From contig CAYUXF010000009.1 in assembly GCA_964448755.1 (NCBI GenBank), positions 1 to 35,490 of the forward strand: a DNA stretch of 35,490 bases, written 5' to 3'. Both the position numbers and the translations under genes were made by a program. The DNA is from CAYUXF01 sp964448755 (GTDB lineage Bacteria > Margulisbacteria > Termititenacia > Termititenacales > CAYUXF01). A model generated the notes under the pieces. That model worked only from the letters and a program-made list of their open reading frames with translations. It made no database searches and was not told the DNA's origin. Shown here one piece after another: positions 14,327-22,574 of the stretch; position 1 is the stretch's first letter; each line of letters starts with the position of its first letter.

Positions 14327-14710
14327 TTGGCACGGCCAGAAACGCAGATCACGGCAGTTCAAAAGCAGGTCATTAAACTGACCTACCAGATAATGCTGCT
14401 CTCTTTACTGTTTTGGGGTTTTGCTAGGGGGATAAATTATTTTTGGAGTGTTCTCCTTGGCACTATGCTCTCTTTACAGCAATTTAACAGCAAATTTGCT
14501 CTTATAAAAAAAGGGCTCAATAAAAAATTTATTGGCAAACAAACAGCTAACCATTTTGTCAGTTATACTGGTTTATTTCTTGTTTTAGTTTTTGTTAAGG
14601 TTTATACTCCGCTTAATGTTTGGCTGGTTTTAGGCTATTCTTTTTTGTGTAATATTTTGCTGATATTTGTTAGTATCTTTAACCTGAAAAATAAAAAGGG
14701 ACGCAAGTAA
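14327..14710 (+). CDS. atpI: ATP synthase subunit I-like membrane protein
   Basis: The 127-residue product has four hydrophobic segments and the family hallmark WGFARGINYFWSVLLGTMLS, in keeping with AtpI (ATP synthase I), a chaperone for c-ring assembly. Translation starts at TTG 14327, supported by AAGGAG at 14313-14318; no better ATG is near. The stop overlaps atpB by one base (TAATG). Having both an AtpZ-like and an AtpI-like protein is common in Na+-type operons. Confidence 0.72.
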   Translation: MARPETQITAVQKQVIKLTYQIMLLSLLFWGFARGINYFWSVLLGTMLSLQQFNSKFALIKKGLNKKFIGKQTANHFVSYTGLFLVLVFVKVYTPLNVWLVLGYSFLCNILLIFVSIFNLKNKKGRK

Positions 14711-15459
14711 TGGATAATATCGGTATAGTTGAACGGATAACGGTAACTCTTTTTGGCAAGAGCATTGTTTTTTCGCTTAATATGCTGATCATGACCTGGC
14801 TGGTCATGGGAATTATTATCATATTTTCTTTTCTAGGGACCAGAAAATTGACCAGAGTGCCTGGTAAACTGCAATCGGTTTTAGAGCTGTTTGTCGGTTC
14901 TTTTAAAGGTCTGTCCGATGAGGTTTTGCCGGAAAAGCTGGCTAAAAAGTATACGCCGCTGGCGGCTACCTTGTTTATTTTTATCCTTTTCTCTAACTGG
15001 TTCGGTATTTTTCCGCCGGTCTTTCAATTTATTTATGTTGTTTTAAATTGGTTTAAAGTTCCCGGTATTGACTGGCTGGCTGCCCTGCCGGTTTTTGAGG
15101 AGCCGACAAAGTTTTTATCAACACCTCTTTCTCTTGGTATTATGGTCTTTTTGATCGTCCAATATGAGGCTATTAAACACAAGGGTTTGCTCGGTTATTT
15201 AAAGAGCTTTGCCGAACCGATCTTTTTATTTGCGCCGTTAAATATAATAGGAGAGATAGCTAAAGTTGTTTCGCACTCCTTTAGGCTGTTCGGCAATATT
15301 TTAGGCGGAGCTATTATTGTTACTATTATTTCCAGTTTATTAAATTTTTTAATTTTGCCGCCGTTTTTAAATGCTTTTTTTGGCCTTTTTTCCGGTTTGA
15401 TTCAGGCTTTTGTTTTTACTATGCTGGCTGTTACCTATATTGCCGTAGCGGTAAATTAG
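14710..15459 (+). CDS. atpB: F-type ATP synthase subunit a
   Basis: Subunit a forms the two half-channels and faces the c-ring. The essential arginine is R192 in HSFRLFGNILGG, in the fourth conserved helix. Segments LNIIGEIAKVVSHS before it resemble Na+-translocating a subunits. About six hydrophobic stretches fit the family; length 249 is typical. The C-terminal helix (GLIQAFVFTMLAVTYIAVA) carries the conserved Gln that packs near the ion path. Membrane-embedded; overlaps atpI by one base. Confidence 0.94.
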   Translation: MDNIGIVERITVTLFGKSIVFSLNMLIMTWLVMGIIIIFSFLGTRKLTRVPGKLQSVLELFVGSFKGLSDEVLPEKLAKKYTPLAATLFIFILFSNWFGIFPPVFQFIYVVLNWFKVPGIDWLAALPVFEEPTKFLSTPLSLGIMVFLIVQYEAIKHKGLLGYLKSFAEPIFLFAPLNIIGEIAKVVSHSFRLFGNILGGAIIVTIISSLLNFLILPPFLNAFFGLFSGLIQAFVFTMLAVTYIAVAVN

Positions 15460-15476
15460 ATAAGAGGGTTTAATTG

Positions 15477-16193
15477 ATGGAAATAAATATTACAACTATT
15501 GGTGCATATCTGGGCGCTGCGCTCTCTATTGGCTTTGGTGCTATTGGTTCAGGTATCAGTAAAGGGATGATCGCCAACAGTGCAGTCAAAACCTATGCCC
15601 GGCAGCCGGGGGCCGGCAGTGCCTCTTTAATGATGATGTTAATTACGCAGGCCATTACCGAGACCGCCAGTATTTTTGCTTTATTAGTGGCCTTAATTTT
15701 GGTCTTTCAGGGCAGTCCTGCCAGTTGGGTCGGCTGGGCCGGTTATATTGCCGCCGGGCTTTCTATCGGCATCGGTTCGCTGGGTTCCGGCATTGGTTCC
15801 GGTTTGCCGGGTATTGCCGCTTGTGAATCTGTCACCAGACAGCCGGAGAATAATGGCTTAATTATGAAAAATGTTTTAATTGCTCAGGCGGTTGCCCAGA
15901 CGCCCGTAATTTTTTCACTGGTTGTTTCCTTGCTCTTAATTTTTCAATCGGGCAGCGATTCATTAGTGCGGATCTTTGCTTTATTTGGCGCCGGGTTGGC
16001 TATGGGTTTTGGCGCCGTTGGTCCTGGTATCGGTTCGGGCATGGCCGGTCAAACGGCAATTGAAATGGTCGGCCGTTATAAAAAAGAGTCGCCGCTGTTG
16101 TTGCGGACCATGCTTTTGGGACAATCGGTCGCGCAGTCGACCGCTATTTACGCAATGGTCATTGCGTTCATATTAATATTTGTAGCTATTTAA
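15477..16193 (+). CDS. Triple-hairpin F-type c subunit, ion sites altered
   Basis: A 238-residue protein made of three consecutive c-subunit hairpins (about residues 5-78, 85-157 and 162-238), each with GxGxG packing helices and an R-Q/Y-x loop. A normal c is about 85 residues with one hairpin. At the two ion-binding positions (32 and 65 in Ilyobacter numbering) the hairpins read K29/E62, S108/Q141 and S187/Q220; only the first keeps the helix-2 carboxylate, and there a lysine takes the place of the Gln or Glu partner. The three repeats differ well enough in sequence to be old, not an assembly duplicate. It precedes the normal c gene by 22 bases. ATG 15477 is preferred to TTG 15474 for its AGAGGG spacing. 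It probably joins the ring as an ion-poor segment, but this is inference. Confidence 0.88.
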   Translation: MEINITTIGAYLGAALSIGFGAIGSGISKGMIANSAVKTYARQPGAGSASLMMMLITQAITETASIFALLVALILVFQGSPASWVGWAGYIAAGLSIGIGSLGSGIGSGLPGIAACESVTRQPENNGLIMKNVLIAQAVAQTPVIFSLVVSLLLIFQSGSDSLVRIFALFGAGLAMGFGAVGPGIGSGMAGQTAIEMVGRYKKESPLLLRTMLLGQSVAQSTAIYAMVIAFILIFVAI

Positions 16194-16215
16194 AAAAATA
16201 TAAGGAGGAAAGATC

Positions 16216-16473
16216 ATGGAAGAATTAGCTATTAAAGGTGCGGATATTGTTAGGGCTTGTGCTCTGCTTGGCGCTGGTATTGCCATGGGTTTAGGTGCTA
16301 TTGGCCCGGGGGTTGGCGAAGGTTACGCCGCCGGCAAAGCTTGTGAATCTATAGGGCAAAGGCCAGATCAGGCTAGTTTGATAACCAGAACAATGTTGAT
16401 CGGTCAGGCGGTTTCGGAGTCTACCGGTATTTACTCGCTGGTTATTGCCTTAATACTGATCTTTGTTGTTTAA
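16216..16473 (+). CDS. atpE: F-type ATP synthase subunit c, Na+ two-carboxylate type
   Basis: The 85-residue hairpin is a standard c subunit. Residues E35 in GPGVGEGYAAGKA and E68-S69-T70 followed by Y73 line up with positions 32, 65, 66, 67 and 70 of the Ilyobacter Na+ c-ring. Position 35 is Glu instead of Gln, giving the two-carboxylate motif described for the Fusobacterium nucleatum Na+ rotor. The perfect AAGGAGG (16203-16209) is the strongest ribosome site in the operon, in line with the need for many copies. It is the likely ion carrier of the rotor. Confidence 0.95.
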   Translation: MEELAIKGADIVRACALLGAGIAMGLGAIGPGVGEGYAAGKACESIGQRPDQASLITRTMLIGQAVSESTGIYSLVIALILIFVV

Positions 16474-16516
16474 GAATTTTTTTGCCGGTTAAGCGGCATT
16501 AGAGGCGGGAGCTGAG

Positions 16517-17005
16517 ATGGTAGAGTTAAATGTATATGAAATAATTATGCAGATGATCAATTTTTTGATCCTGGTCTATATTTTAAAAAGGATCTTGTAT
16601 AAGCCGTTGCTGAGTTTTTTAGATGAGCGGGAGAAGACCATTAAAAATGCGCTGGAGCGTTCGCGCGAAGAGCGCAAGCAGGCGGAAGAATATTTAAAAA
16701 AACAGCAGGAGTTGCTGGATACAGCTAAAAAAGAAGCCTTGCAGATAAAATACGAGGCGGAACACAGCGGCAAAAGAGAGCGTGAAAAAATAATAGCGGA
16801 TGCCGGGCGCCAGACCGAAAAGATGGTCAACCAGGCCAGAGAAGAGATGAGTGTTGCGGTCAATAATGCCCGCAAAGAATTAAAAAAAGAGATCGCCGGT
16901 GTTTCGTTAATGATCGCCTCTAAACTTATTAAGAAAAATATTGACGAAAAAAAGCAGGAAGAGCTTATCCGGCAGACAATGGAAGAGATAAATGCTCAAG
17001 GATAA
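16517..17005 (+). CDS. atpF: F-type ATP synthase subunit b
   Basis: Subunit b is the peripheral stalk. The 162-residue product has one N-terminal membrane helix (about 8-26, IIMQMINFLILVYILKRIL), the conserved YKPLLSFLDEREKTI, and then a long charged coiled coil (KNALERSREERKQAEEYLKK onward). It overlaps atpH by 14 bases, with coupled translation likely. A GGCGGGAG site precedes the ATG. Confidence 0.93.
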   Translation: MVELNVYEIIMQMINFLILVYILKRILYKPLLSFLDEREKTIKNALERSREERKQAEEYLKKQQELLDTAKKEALQIKYEAEHSGKREREKIIADAGRQTEKMVNQAREEMSVAVNNARKELKKEIAGVSLMIASKLIKKNIDEKKQEELIRQTMEEINAQG

Positions 17006-17528
17006 TTTAGTAAATAGATATGTTGACGCTCTAATTGAAGTAGTGCCGGAGCAGCATTACGAGCGGAGCTTGAATGAACTGCTCATGTTTGCCGGGCTTT
17101 TAAATGAACTGCCGTCACTTTACAGTGTCATGGTTTCGCCGGGTGTTTCTTTTGAGCAGAAAAGCAATGTTCTGAAGGCTTTACTACAAAAAGCCGATTT
17201 TATAAAAGAGGTATTGGGTTTATTGACGGTTTTAATTAAAAATGAACGGCTTGAGCTGCTGGCGGCTTTTATTGAAAAATATCGTCAGCAGGTCTATGTC
17301 AAAATAAAAAAAGCGGAAGTAGCGGTAACGGTCGCCCTGGAAATTTCACCCGCTTTAAAAGAACAGTTAAATGATTTTTTTGTTAAGTTGACCGGCTGTC
17401 AGGTTGACCTGACCGTTAAACAAGATGAAGAGCTGCTGGCTGGTTTAGTGGCTAATATCAATGGCCGAATTATAGACAGCAGTTTAAAAGGCCAAATAAA
17501 AAAACTGGAAAAACAGCTTTTAATATAA
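16992..17528 (+). CDS. atpH: F-type ATP synthase subunit delta
   Basis: The 178-residue product connects F1 to the b stalk. The N-terminal helical bundle (VNRYVDALIEVVPEQ, then LLMFAGLLNELP and VMVSPGVSFEQKSNVLKALL) and the C-terminal domain ending AGLVANINGRIIDSSLKGQIKKLEKQL match the OSCP/delta family. GGAAGAG lies 5 bases before the ATG, inside the end of atpF. Confidence 0.92.
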   Translation: MLKDNLVNRYVDALIEVVPEQHYERSLNELLMFAGLLNELPSLYSVMVSPGVSFEQKSNVLKALLQKADFIKEVLGLLTVLIKNERLELLAAFIEKYRQQVYVKIKKAEVAVTVALEISPALKEQLNDFFVKLTGCQVDLTVKQDEELLAGLVANINGRIIDSSLKGQIKKLEKQLLI

Positions 17529-17550
17529 AGATGATAAGGAGAAATGAGCG

Positions 17551-19068
17551 ATGCCAATAGCTATAAAACCGGAAGAAATAACAGCTATATTAGAACAGCA
17601 GATCAAGAATTTTGAACAGGTTATCGACATTAAAGATGTCGGAACGGTCATTCAAGTAGGCGACAACATTGCCCATATTTACGGTTTAGAAAATGCCCGT
17701 GCCGGCGAATTGCTGGAATTTAGCAATGGTGTTTACGGTATGGCGCTTAATTTAGAAGAAAATACGGTCGGTTGTGTTATTCTTGGTTCCGACCAGGAGA
17801 TCCGCGAAGGCGATCAAGTTAAATGTACCGGCCGCGTTGTGGATGTGCCGGTAGGCGAGGCGCTTTTGGGCCGGGTCGTTGATCCGCTGGGTCTTCCTCT
17901 AGACGGCAAAGGTGAAATTAAAAGCAGCGGCCGGCGTCCTTTAGAGCGGATCGCCGCTGGTGTTTGTGAACGGCAGCCGGTTAAAGTTCCTTTGCAGACC
18001 GGCTTGAAATGTATCGATTCCATGGTGCCCATTGGCCGCGGTCAGCGTGAGCTGATCATTGGCGACCGCAAGACCGGTAAAACGGCACTGGCGATCGATA
18101 CAATAATTAACCAGAAAGAGACCGGTGTTATTTGTGTCTATGTGGCGATCGGTCAGAAAAAATCAACGGTGGCCCGCGTGGTCCAGCAGTTAAAAGATGC
18201 CGGCGCTCTGGATTACTCTATTGTTGTTCTGGCTTCTGCTTCAGATAGCGCTACCATGCAGTATATTGCCCCTTATGCCGGCTGTGCAATGGCGGAAGAA
18301 TTTGCCGATAACGGCAAAGATGTTTTGATAATTTATGACGACCTTTCTAAGCAGGCGGTTGCTTATAGGCAGATCTCTCTGTTGTTAAGACGTCCGCCGG
18401 GCCGTGAAGCTTATCCTGGCGATATTTTTTATGCCCATTCCCGTTTGTTGGAGCGCGCTTTAAAATATAGTGATGCTAAAGGGGGCGGTTCTATTACGGC
18501 GCTGCCGATAATTGAGACGCAGGCCAGCGATGTCTCGGCCTATGTACCTACCAATGTTATTTCTATTACCGACGGACAGATCTATTTAGACAGCGATCTT
18601 TTTAATTCCGGTATTCGTCCGGCCATTAACGTTGGTATTTCTGTTTCACGTGTTGGCGGTAATGCTCAAATTAAAGCCATGAAGCAGGTCGCCGGTTCGC
18701 TGCGGCTTGATCTGGCGCAGTACCGGGAAATGGAAGCTTTTGCCCAGTTTGGCTCGGATCTTGATAAAGCGACACTGGAACAATTAAAACACGGCAGAAA
18801 AATGGTGGAGATCTTAAAACAAGATCAATTAGTACCGCTGAGTGTCGGAGCGCAGATCTTGATGATCTATGCCGGCGCAGAAGGTTTTTTAGAAGATATT
18901 GAAAATAAAGACATTAAACGTTTTGAAAAAGAGCTATTAGACCATTTAGCAGGCAAAAAAGAGAATGTTATTAATAAAATAGAGAAACAAAAAGAACTGA
19001 CACCGGATCTTAAAAAAGAGATCAACGATATTTTAAAAATTTTCAAGAAAGGTTTTGTTAAAAGTTAA
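17551..19068 (+). CDS. atpA: F-type ATP synthase subunit alpha
   Basis: The 505-residue alpha subunit carries the non-catalytic nucleotide sites of F1. The Walker A loop GDRKTGKT is at 171-178, and the expected VVLASASDSATMQYIAPYAG, IIYDDLSKQAVAYRQISLLLRRPPGREAYPGDIFYAHSRLLER and NVGISVSRVGGNAQIKAMK regions follow. Length and N-terminus (RPxEI-like start followed by DVGTVIQVGD) are normal. AAGGAG lies upstream. Confidence 0.96.
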   Translation: MPIAIKPEEITAILEQQIKNFEQVIDIKDVGTVIQVGDNIAHIYGLENARAGELLEFSNGVYGMALNLEENTVGCVILGSDQEIREGDQVKCTGRVVDVPVGEALLGRVVDPLGLPLDGKGEIKSSGRRPLERIAAGVCERQPVKVPLQTGLKCIDSMVPIGRGQRELIIGDRKTGKTALAIDTIINQKETGVICVYVAIGQKKSTVARVVQQLKDAGALDYSIVVLASASDSATMQYIAPYAGCAMAEEFADNGKDVLIIYDDLSKQAVAYRQISLLLRRPPGREAYPGDIFYAHSRLLERALKYSDAKGGGSITALPIIETQASDVSAYVPTNVISITDGQIYLDSDLFNSGIRPAINVGISVSRVGGNAQIKAMKQVAGSLRLDLAQYREMEAFAQFGSDLDKATLEQLKHGRKMVEILKQDQLVPLSVGAQILMIYAGAEGFLEDIENKDIKRFEKELLDHLAGKKENVINKIEKQKELTPDLKKEINDILKIFKKGFVKS

Positions 19069-19071
19069 AAA

Positions 19072-19950
19072 ATGGCCGGTTTACATGACCTAAAAAGAAG
19101 GATCACTTCTGTTCAAAAGACTAAAAAAATAACGCAGGCGCTTAATATGGTGGCGGCGTCTAAGTTTCGCCGTGCCCAGACAGCTATTCTGAGTGCGCGT
19201 CCGTATGAACAGAATTTACGCAATATGCTGGCAGATATTTTAAAGCGCAAAACTTCTAAAACCGAACACCTCTATTTTAAAGAGCGGACAACTGGAAAAA
19301 CCCTGCTGGTAGTTATTTCTGCCGATAAAGGTTTGTGCGGCGGTTTTAATACCAGTATTTTCAAAAAAACCGTCAATTATCTGCAGAACCATCAGCAACA
19401 AGAGACGGAACTCTATGTACTGGGCAATAAAGCGGTTAAATTTTTAACTAAAAATTTTCCGGACCGGGTTAAATATGCTTATCGCGATGTCTTAGATAAA
19501 ATTGAATATGCTCGTGCTATTGAATATGCCGATGAGCTGGTCAATATTTATTTGAACGAAAATATTAAAGAAATAGTTTTTATTTATAATGAGTATAAAA
19601 GCGCAATTGCCCAGAATGTTGTAATGGAACAGTTCCTGCCGATCGACGGCAATATTTTTGAACAACCGACAGAGAAAAAAGAGCCGGCGGTTTATCTTTC
19701 GCCATATATTTATGAACCAGATCTCAGCGCTGTTTTAGATCGGATCGCCGGTCATTTTATTAGGTATAAGATGTTCAGGATCATGACCGAGAGTTTTGCC
19801 GCCGAACAGGGGGCCAGAATGACTGCCATGGATGCCGCTACAGAAAATGCCAAAGAAGTTATTGCTGAGCTGGAATTAAAATACAATAGAGAGCGACAGG
19901 CCAGGATCACTGCCGAGATAGCGGAGATCATTGCCGGGGCCGTCAGTTAA
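19072..19950 (+). CDS. atpG: F-type ATP synthase subunit gamma
   Basis: The rotor shaft of F1, 292 residues. The N-terminal helix LKRRITSVQKTKKITQALNMVAASKFRRAQ and the C-terminal helix RMTAMDAATENAKEVIAELELKYNRERQARITAEIAEI are diagnostic, with SADKGLCGGFNTSI in the Rossmann part. It starts 3 bases after the atpA stop with no Shine-Dalgarno of its own, so its translation is probably coupled to atpA. Confidence 0.95.
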   Translation: MAGLHDLKRRITSVQKTKKITQALNMVAASKFRRAQTAILSARPYEQNLRNMLADILKRKTSKTEHLYFKERTTGKTLLVVISADKGLCGGFNTSIFKKTVNYLQNHQQQETELYVLGNKAVKFLTKNFPDRVKYAYRDVLDKIEYARAIEYADELVNIYLNENIKEIVFIYNEYKSAIAQNVVMEQFLPIDGNIFEQPTEKKEPAVYLSPYIYEPDLSAVLDRIAGHFIRYKMFRIMTESFAAEQGARMTAMDAATENAKEVIAELELKYNRERQARITAEIAEIIAGAVS

Positions 19951-19969
19951 AAGAAAAGGAGCTGTTATT

Positions 19970-21367
19970 ATGAATAAAGGGATCATTAAGCAGATAATTG
20001 GGCCGGTAGTTGATTTTAAATTTGTTCGCAATAGTTTACCGTCGTTATATAACGCTATTGAGGTTAACTATGAGGGCAATAAAATAGTTTTTGAGGTTAT
20101 GCAACATTTAGGTGATGATCTAGTGCGCTGTATTGCCATGACTTCTACCGACGGTTTAGTCCGCGGTTTGGAAGGTGTTGATACCGGAGCTCCTATTTCT
20201 GTGCCGGTGGGCGAAGCGACGCTCGGTCGTATTATTAATGTTATTGGTGAGCCCATCGATCACGCCGGCGAGATTAAAACCAAAGAGCGGCATCCTATTC
20301 ATAGAGATGCTCCTGCTTTTTCAGAGCAGGCCACCAAAGATGAAATGTTTGAGACCGGTATTAAAGTTATCGATCTTTTGGCGCCGTATTCTAAGGGCGG
20401 CAAGGTCGGTCTTTTTGGCGGCGCCGGTGTTGGCAAGACCGTTTTAATTATGGAATTAATTCAAAATGTCGCGACGGAACATGGCGGTTATTCTGTTTTT
20501 GCCGGTGTTGGCGAACGGACGCGTGAAGGTAATGATCTCTGGCTGGAAATGCAGGAGTCCGGTGTAATTAATAAAACTTCGCTGGTCTATGGCCAAATGA
20601 ACGAACCACCGGGTGCCCGTTTTAGAGTGGCTTTAACCGGCTTGACCCAGGCGGAGTATTTTAGAGATGTGCAGGGTAAAGATGTCTTGTTGTTCGTTGA
20701 TAATATTTTCCGGTTCGTCCAGGCCGGTTCAGAAGTTTCGGCTCTGCTTGGCCGGATGCCTTCGGCAGTTGGTTATCAGCCTAACCTGGCCACCGATATC
20801 GGTGACCTGCAGGAGCGGATCACTTCGACCAAAAAAGGTTCTATTACGTCGGTACAGGCTATTTATGTGCCGGCCGATGACCTCACTGATCCGGCGCCGG
20901 CCACGACATTTACTCACCTTGATGCAACGACCGTTCTTTCGCGTCAGATCGTCGAGCTGGGTATTTATCCGGCTGTCGACCCGCTGGCTTCCAGCTCAAC
21001 TATTCTTGATCCGCGCATTGTTGGCGATGAGCATTATGAAGTGGCCAATAAAGTTAAAGAGATCTTGCAAAAATATAAAGAACTGCAGGATATTATTAAA
21101 ATTCTCGGTATGGATGAACTTTCCGATGAAGATAAACTGACCGTTCAGCGGGCCAGAAAGATCCAAAAATTTCTCTCGCAGCCGTTCACTGTCGCGCAGG
21201 AGTTTACCGGCATGCAGGGTAAATATGTCAAAAAAGAGGACACGGTCCGTTCTTTTAAAGGGATACTCAACGGTGAGTATGACCATATCCCGGAGCAGGC
21301 TTTTGCTTTTTGCGGTTCTATTGAGGATGTTCTGGCTAAAGCGGAAAAGTTAAAAAATAAGAATTAA
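19970..21367 (+). CDS. atpD: F-type ATP synthase subunit beta
   Basis: The catalytic subunit, 465 residues from the ATG at 19970, chosen for AAGGAG at 19956-19961 and the family start IKQIIGPVVDF; the frame is open further upstream. Walker A GGAGVGKT is at 150-157, followed by AGVGERTREGNDL, LLFVDNIFRFVQAGSEVSALLGRMPSAVGYQPNLA (Walker B) and GMDELSDEDKLTVQRARKIQKFLSQPF, a DELSEED-like segment at the C-terminus. Length and motifs are normal. Confidence 0.96.
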   Translation: MNKGIIKQIIGPVVDFKFVRNSLPSLYNAIEVNYEGNKIVFEVMQHLGDDLVRCIAMTSTDGLVRGLEGVDTGAPISVPVGEATLGRIINVIGEPIDHAGEIKTKERHPIHRDAPAFSEQATKDEMFETGIKVIDLLAPYSKGGKVGLFGGAGVGKTVLIMELIQNVATEHGGYSVFAGVGERTREGNDLWLEMQESGVINKTSLVYGQMNEPPGARFRVALTGLTQAEYFRDVQGKDVLLFVDNIFRFVQAGSEVSALLGRMPSAVGYQPNLATDIGDLQERITSTKKGSITSVQAIYVPADDLTDPAPATTFTHLDATTVLSRQIVELGIYPAVDPLASSSTILDPRIVGDEHYEVANKVKEILQKYKELQDIIKILGMDELSDEDKLTVQRARKIQKFLSQPFTVAQEFTGMQGKYVKKEDTVRSFKGILNGEYDHIPEQAFAFCGSIEDVLAKAEKLKNKN

Positions 21368-21369
21368 TA

Positions 21370-21786
21370 ATGAAAAACAAACTGCATATAAAAATAATTA
21401 CGCCGCGCGGTCTGCTTTTTAGTAAAGATGTTGATCTTGTTTCGCTGCCCGGCACGGCTGGTGAAATAGGTTTGATGTATGACCACTCACCGCTGGTAGC
21501 TACTTTAAAACACGGTGAGGTCTATATCAAAGAGGCAGGCAAAGTGATTAAACATTATTTTATTGCCGAGGGGTTTTTGCAGGTCAATGAAAAAGAGGCG
21601 GTTGTCGTTGTTGAATATGCCGATGCGGCGGAAGATATTGATCTGGATACGGAATTGAAAAAGAAAAAAGAGATCGAACAAAAAATAAAAGAAGAACTGC
21701 AGCCGGATGAACGGTATAGAGAAATCATTGCGATAGAAAAGACTATAGCCCGCATTAGAGTTAGAGAATCAGCTAATGTTAATTAG
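21370..21786 (+). CDS. atpC: F-type ATP synthase subunit epsilon
   Basis: The 138-residue product has the N-terminal beta-sandwich (HIKIITPRGLLFSKDVDLVSLPGTAGEIGLMYDHSPLVATLKHG) and two C-terminal helices (LDTELKKKKEIEQKIKEEL and YREIIAIEKTIARIRVRESA) that can inhibit hydrolysis in other species. It is the last gene of the operon; a strong promoter for infC follows 18 bases later and no terminator is seen. Confidence 0.93.
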   Translation: MKNKLHIKIITPRGLLFSKDVDLVSLPGTAGEIGLMYDHSPLVATLKHGEVYIKEAGKVIKHYFIAEGFLQVNEKEAVVVVEYADAAEDIDLDTELKKKKEIEQKIKEELQPDERYREIIAIEKTIARIRVRESANVN

Positions 21787-21804
21787 TTAGCTGCGGTCAT
21801 TTGT

Positions 21805-21834
21805 TTGACACTGCTTACTTTATTACAATATAAT
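21805..21834 (+). promoter_or_regulatory. Consensus promoter of infC
   Basis: A perfect TTGACA (21805-21810), 18 bases and a perfect TATAAT (21829-21834) lie between atpC and infC. A second TATAAT-like box is at 21850-21855. The leader is about 30 bases, too short for the long L20-binding leader known in some bacteria. Confidence 0.8.
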
Positions 21835-21871
21835 AGCTGACCTAAAAATATAATAGTAAAAAAGGAGTATT

Positions 21872-22474
21872 GTGAGCGATTTTAAAGAAAAAGACTTATT
21901 GAATCAGGGAATTAAAATTAATGAGATGCTGGTTATCACTACCAGCGGCGAGAAAGTTAAACTGACTAAAGAAAATGCTATTAAAATGGCTCAAGAAGAA
22001 GGATTAGATCTTTTACTGGTTTCACCTAACGCTAATCCGCCGGTTGCTAAAATTTTAGATTACGGTCATTATAAATATGCCCGTGAGAAAAAGAACAAAG
22101 ATTCCAAAAAACAAAGTCAAAAAGGGAACGTTATTAAAGAATTGAAATTAACACCGCGAATCGGCAGTCACGATTTCATGGTCAGAGTAAAACGCGGCCG
22201 CGAGTTTTTAAGTAAAGGCTTTAAGATCAAATTGACGGTCTTTTTTAAGGGCCGTGAGGCGACCCATCTGGATCTCGGCTATGAAATGATCGAAAGATTT
22301 TTAAAAGAAATTGAAGATCTTGGCTGGGCTGAAGATGCCAATAACACCAGACCGGTTATTGTCGGTAAAATGATGTCTATTCTAATTGTTGCCGGCAAAA
22401 AAAGACCTGCGGAGATAGATAAAGCAGAATCAGCCGTTCAGCAAGATACGGCCAATGTGGCGGTAGAAAGTTAA
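21872..22474 (+). CDS. infC: Translation initiation factor IF-3
   Basis: IF-3 binds the 30S subunit and checks start codons. The 200-residue product has the N-domain (LLNQGIKINEMLVITTSGEKVKL), the linker PPVAKILDYGHYKYAREKKNKD and the C-domain (KELKLTPRIGSHDFMVRVKRGREFLSKGFKIKLTVFFKGRE). The GTG start at 21872 with AAAGGAG upstream is used, in place of the rare AUU start of E. coli infC. A 30-residue Ala/Glu-rich tail extends past the usual end. Confidence 0.96.
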   Translation: MSDFKEKDLLNQGIKINEMLVITTSGEKVKLTKENAIKMAQEEGLDLLLVSPNANPPVAKILDYGHYKYAREKKNKDSKKQSQKGNVIKELKLTPRIGSHDFMVRVKRGREFLSKGFKIKLTVFFKGREATHLDLGYEMIERFLKEIEDLGWAEDANNTRPVIVGKMMSILIVAGKKRPAEIDKAESAVQQDTANVAVES

Positions 22475-22498
22475 AAATCTACTTGTCAATAATCTTAA

Positions 22499-22526
22499 AG
22501 CGGAGTAAAATTACGCTCCTTTTTTA
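22499..22526 (+). terminator. Terminator-like hairpin between infC and rpmI
   Basis: GGAG (22502-22505) or AGCG (22499-22502) can pair with CTCC (22516-22519) or CGCT (22514-22517), with an inner TAA/TTA pair, followed by a run of six T. The stem is weak, so it may attenuate between infC and the ribosomal genes instead of stopping transcription fully. Confidence 0.45.
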
Positions 22527-22528
22527 TA

Positions 22529-22556
22529 TTGAATGTTAAGTTAAGTAAAATAATAA
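22529..22556 (+). promoter_or_regulatory. Possible promoter of rpmI-rplT
   Basis: TTGAAT (22529-22534), 16 bases and TAATAA (22551-22556) directly after the hairpin. The -10 match is partial; it would allow rpmI-rplT expression independent of infC. Confidence 0.35.
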
Positions 22557-22574
22557 GTATTGGGAGACAGATAA

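Noticed and set aside
15477..16193. Triple-hairpin c as an assembly duplication or fused copies of atpE
   Set aside because: The three hairpins differ from each other and from atpE in most residues, the frame is continuous, and a separate intact atpE follows.
20667..21140. 157-codon plus-strand ORF within atpD in another frame
   Set aside because: It lies wholly inside atpD and its translation is Arg/Leu-rich noise.
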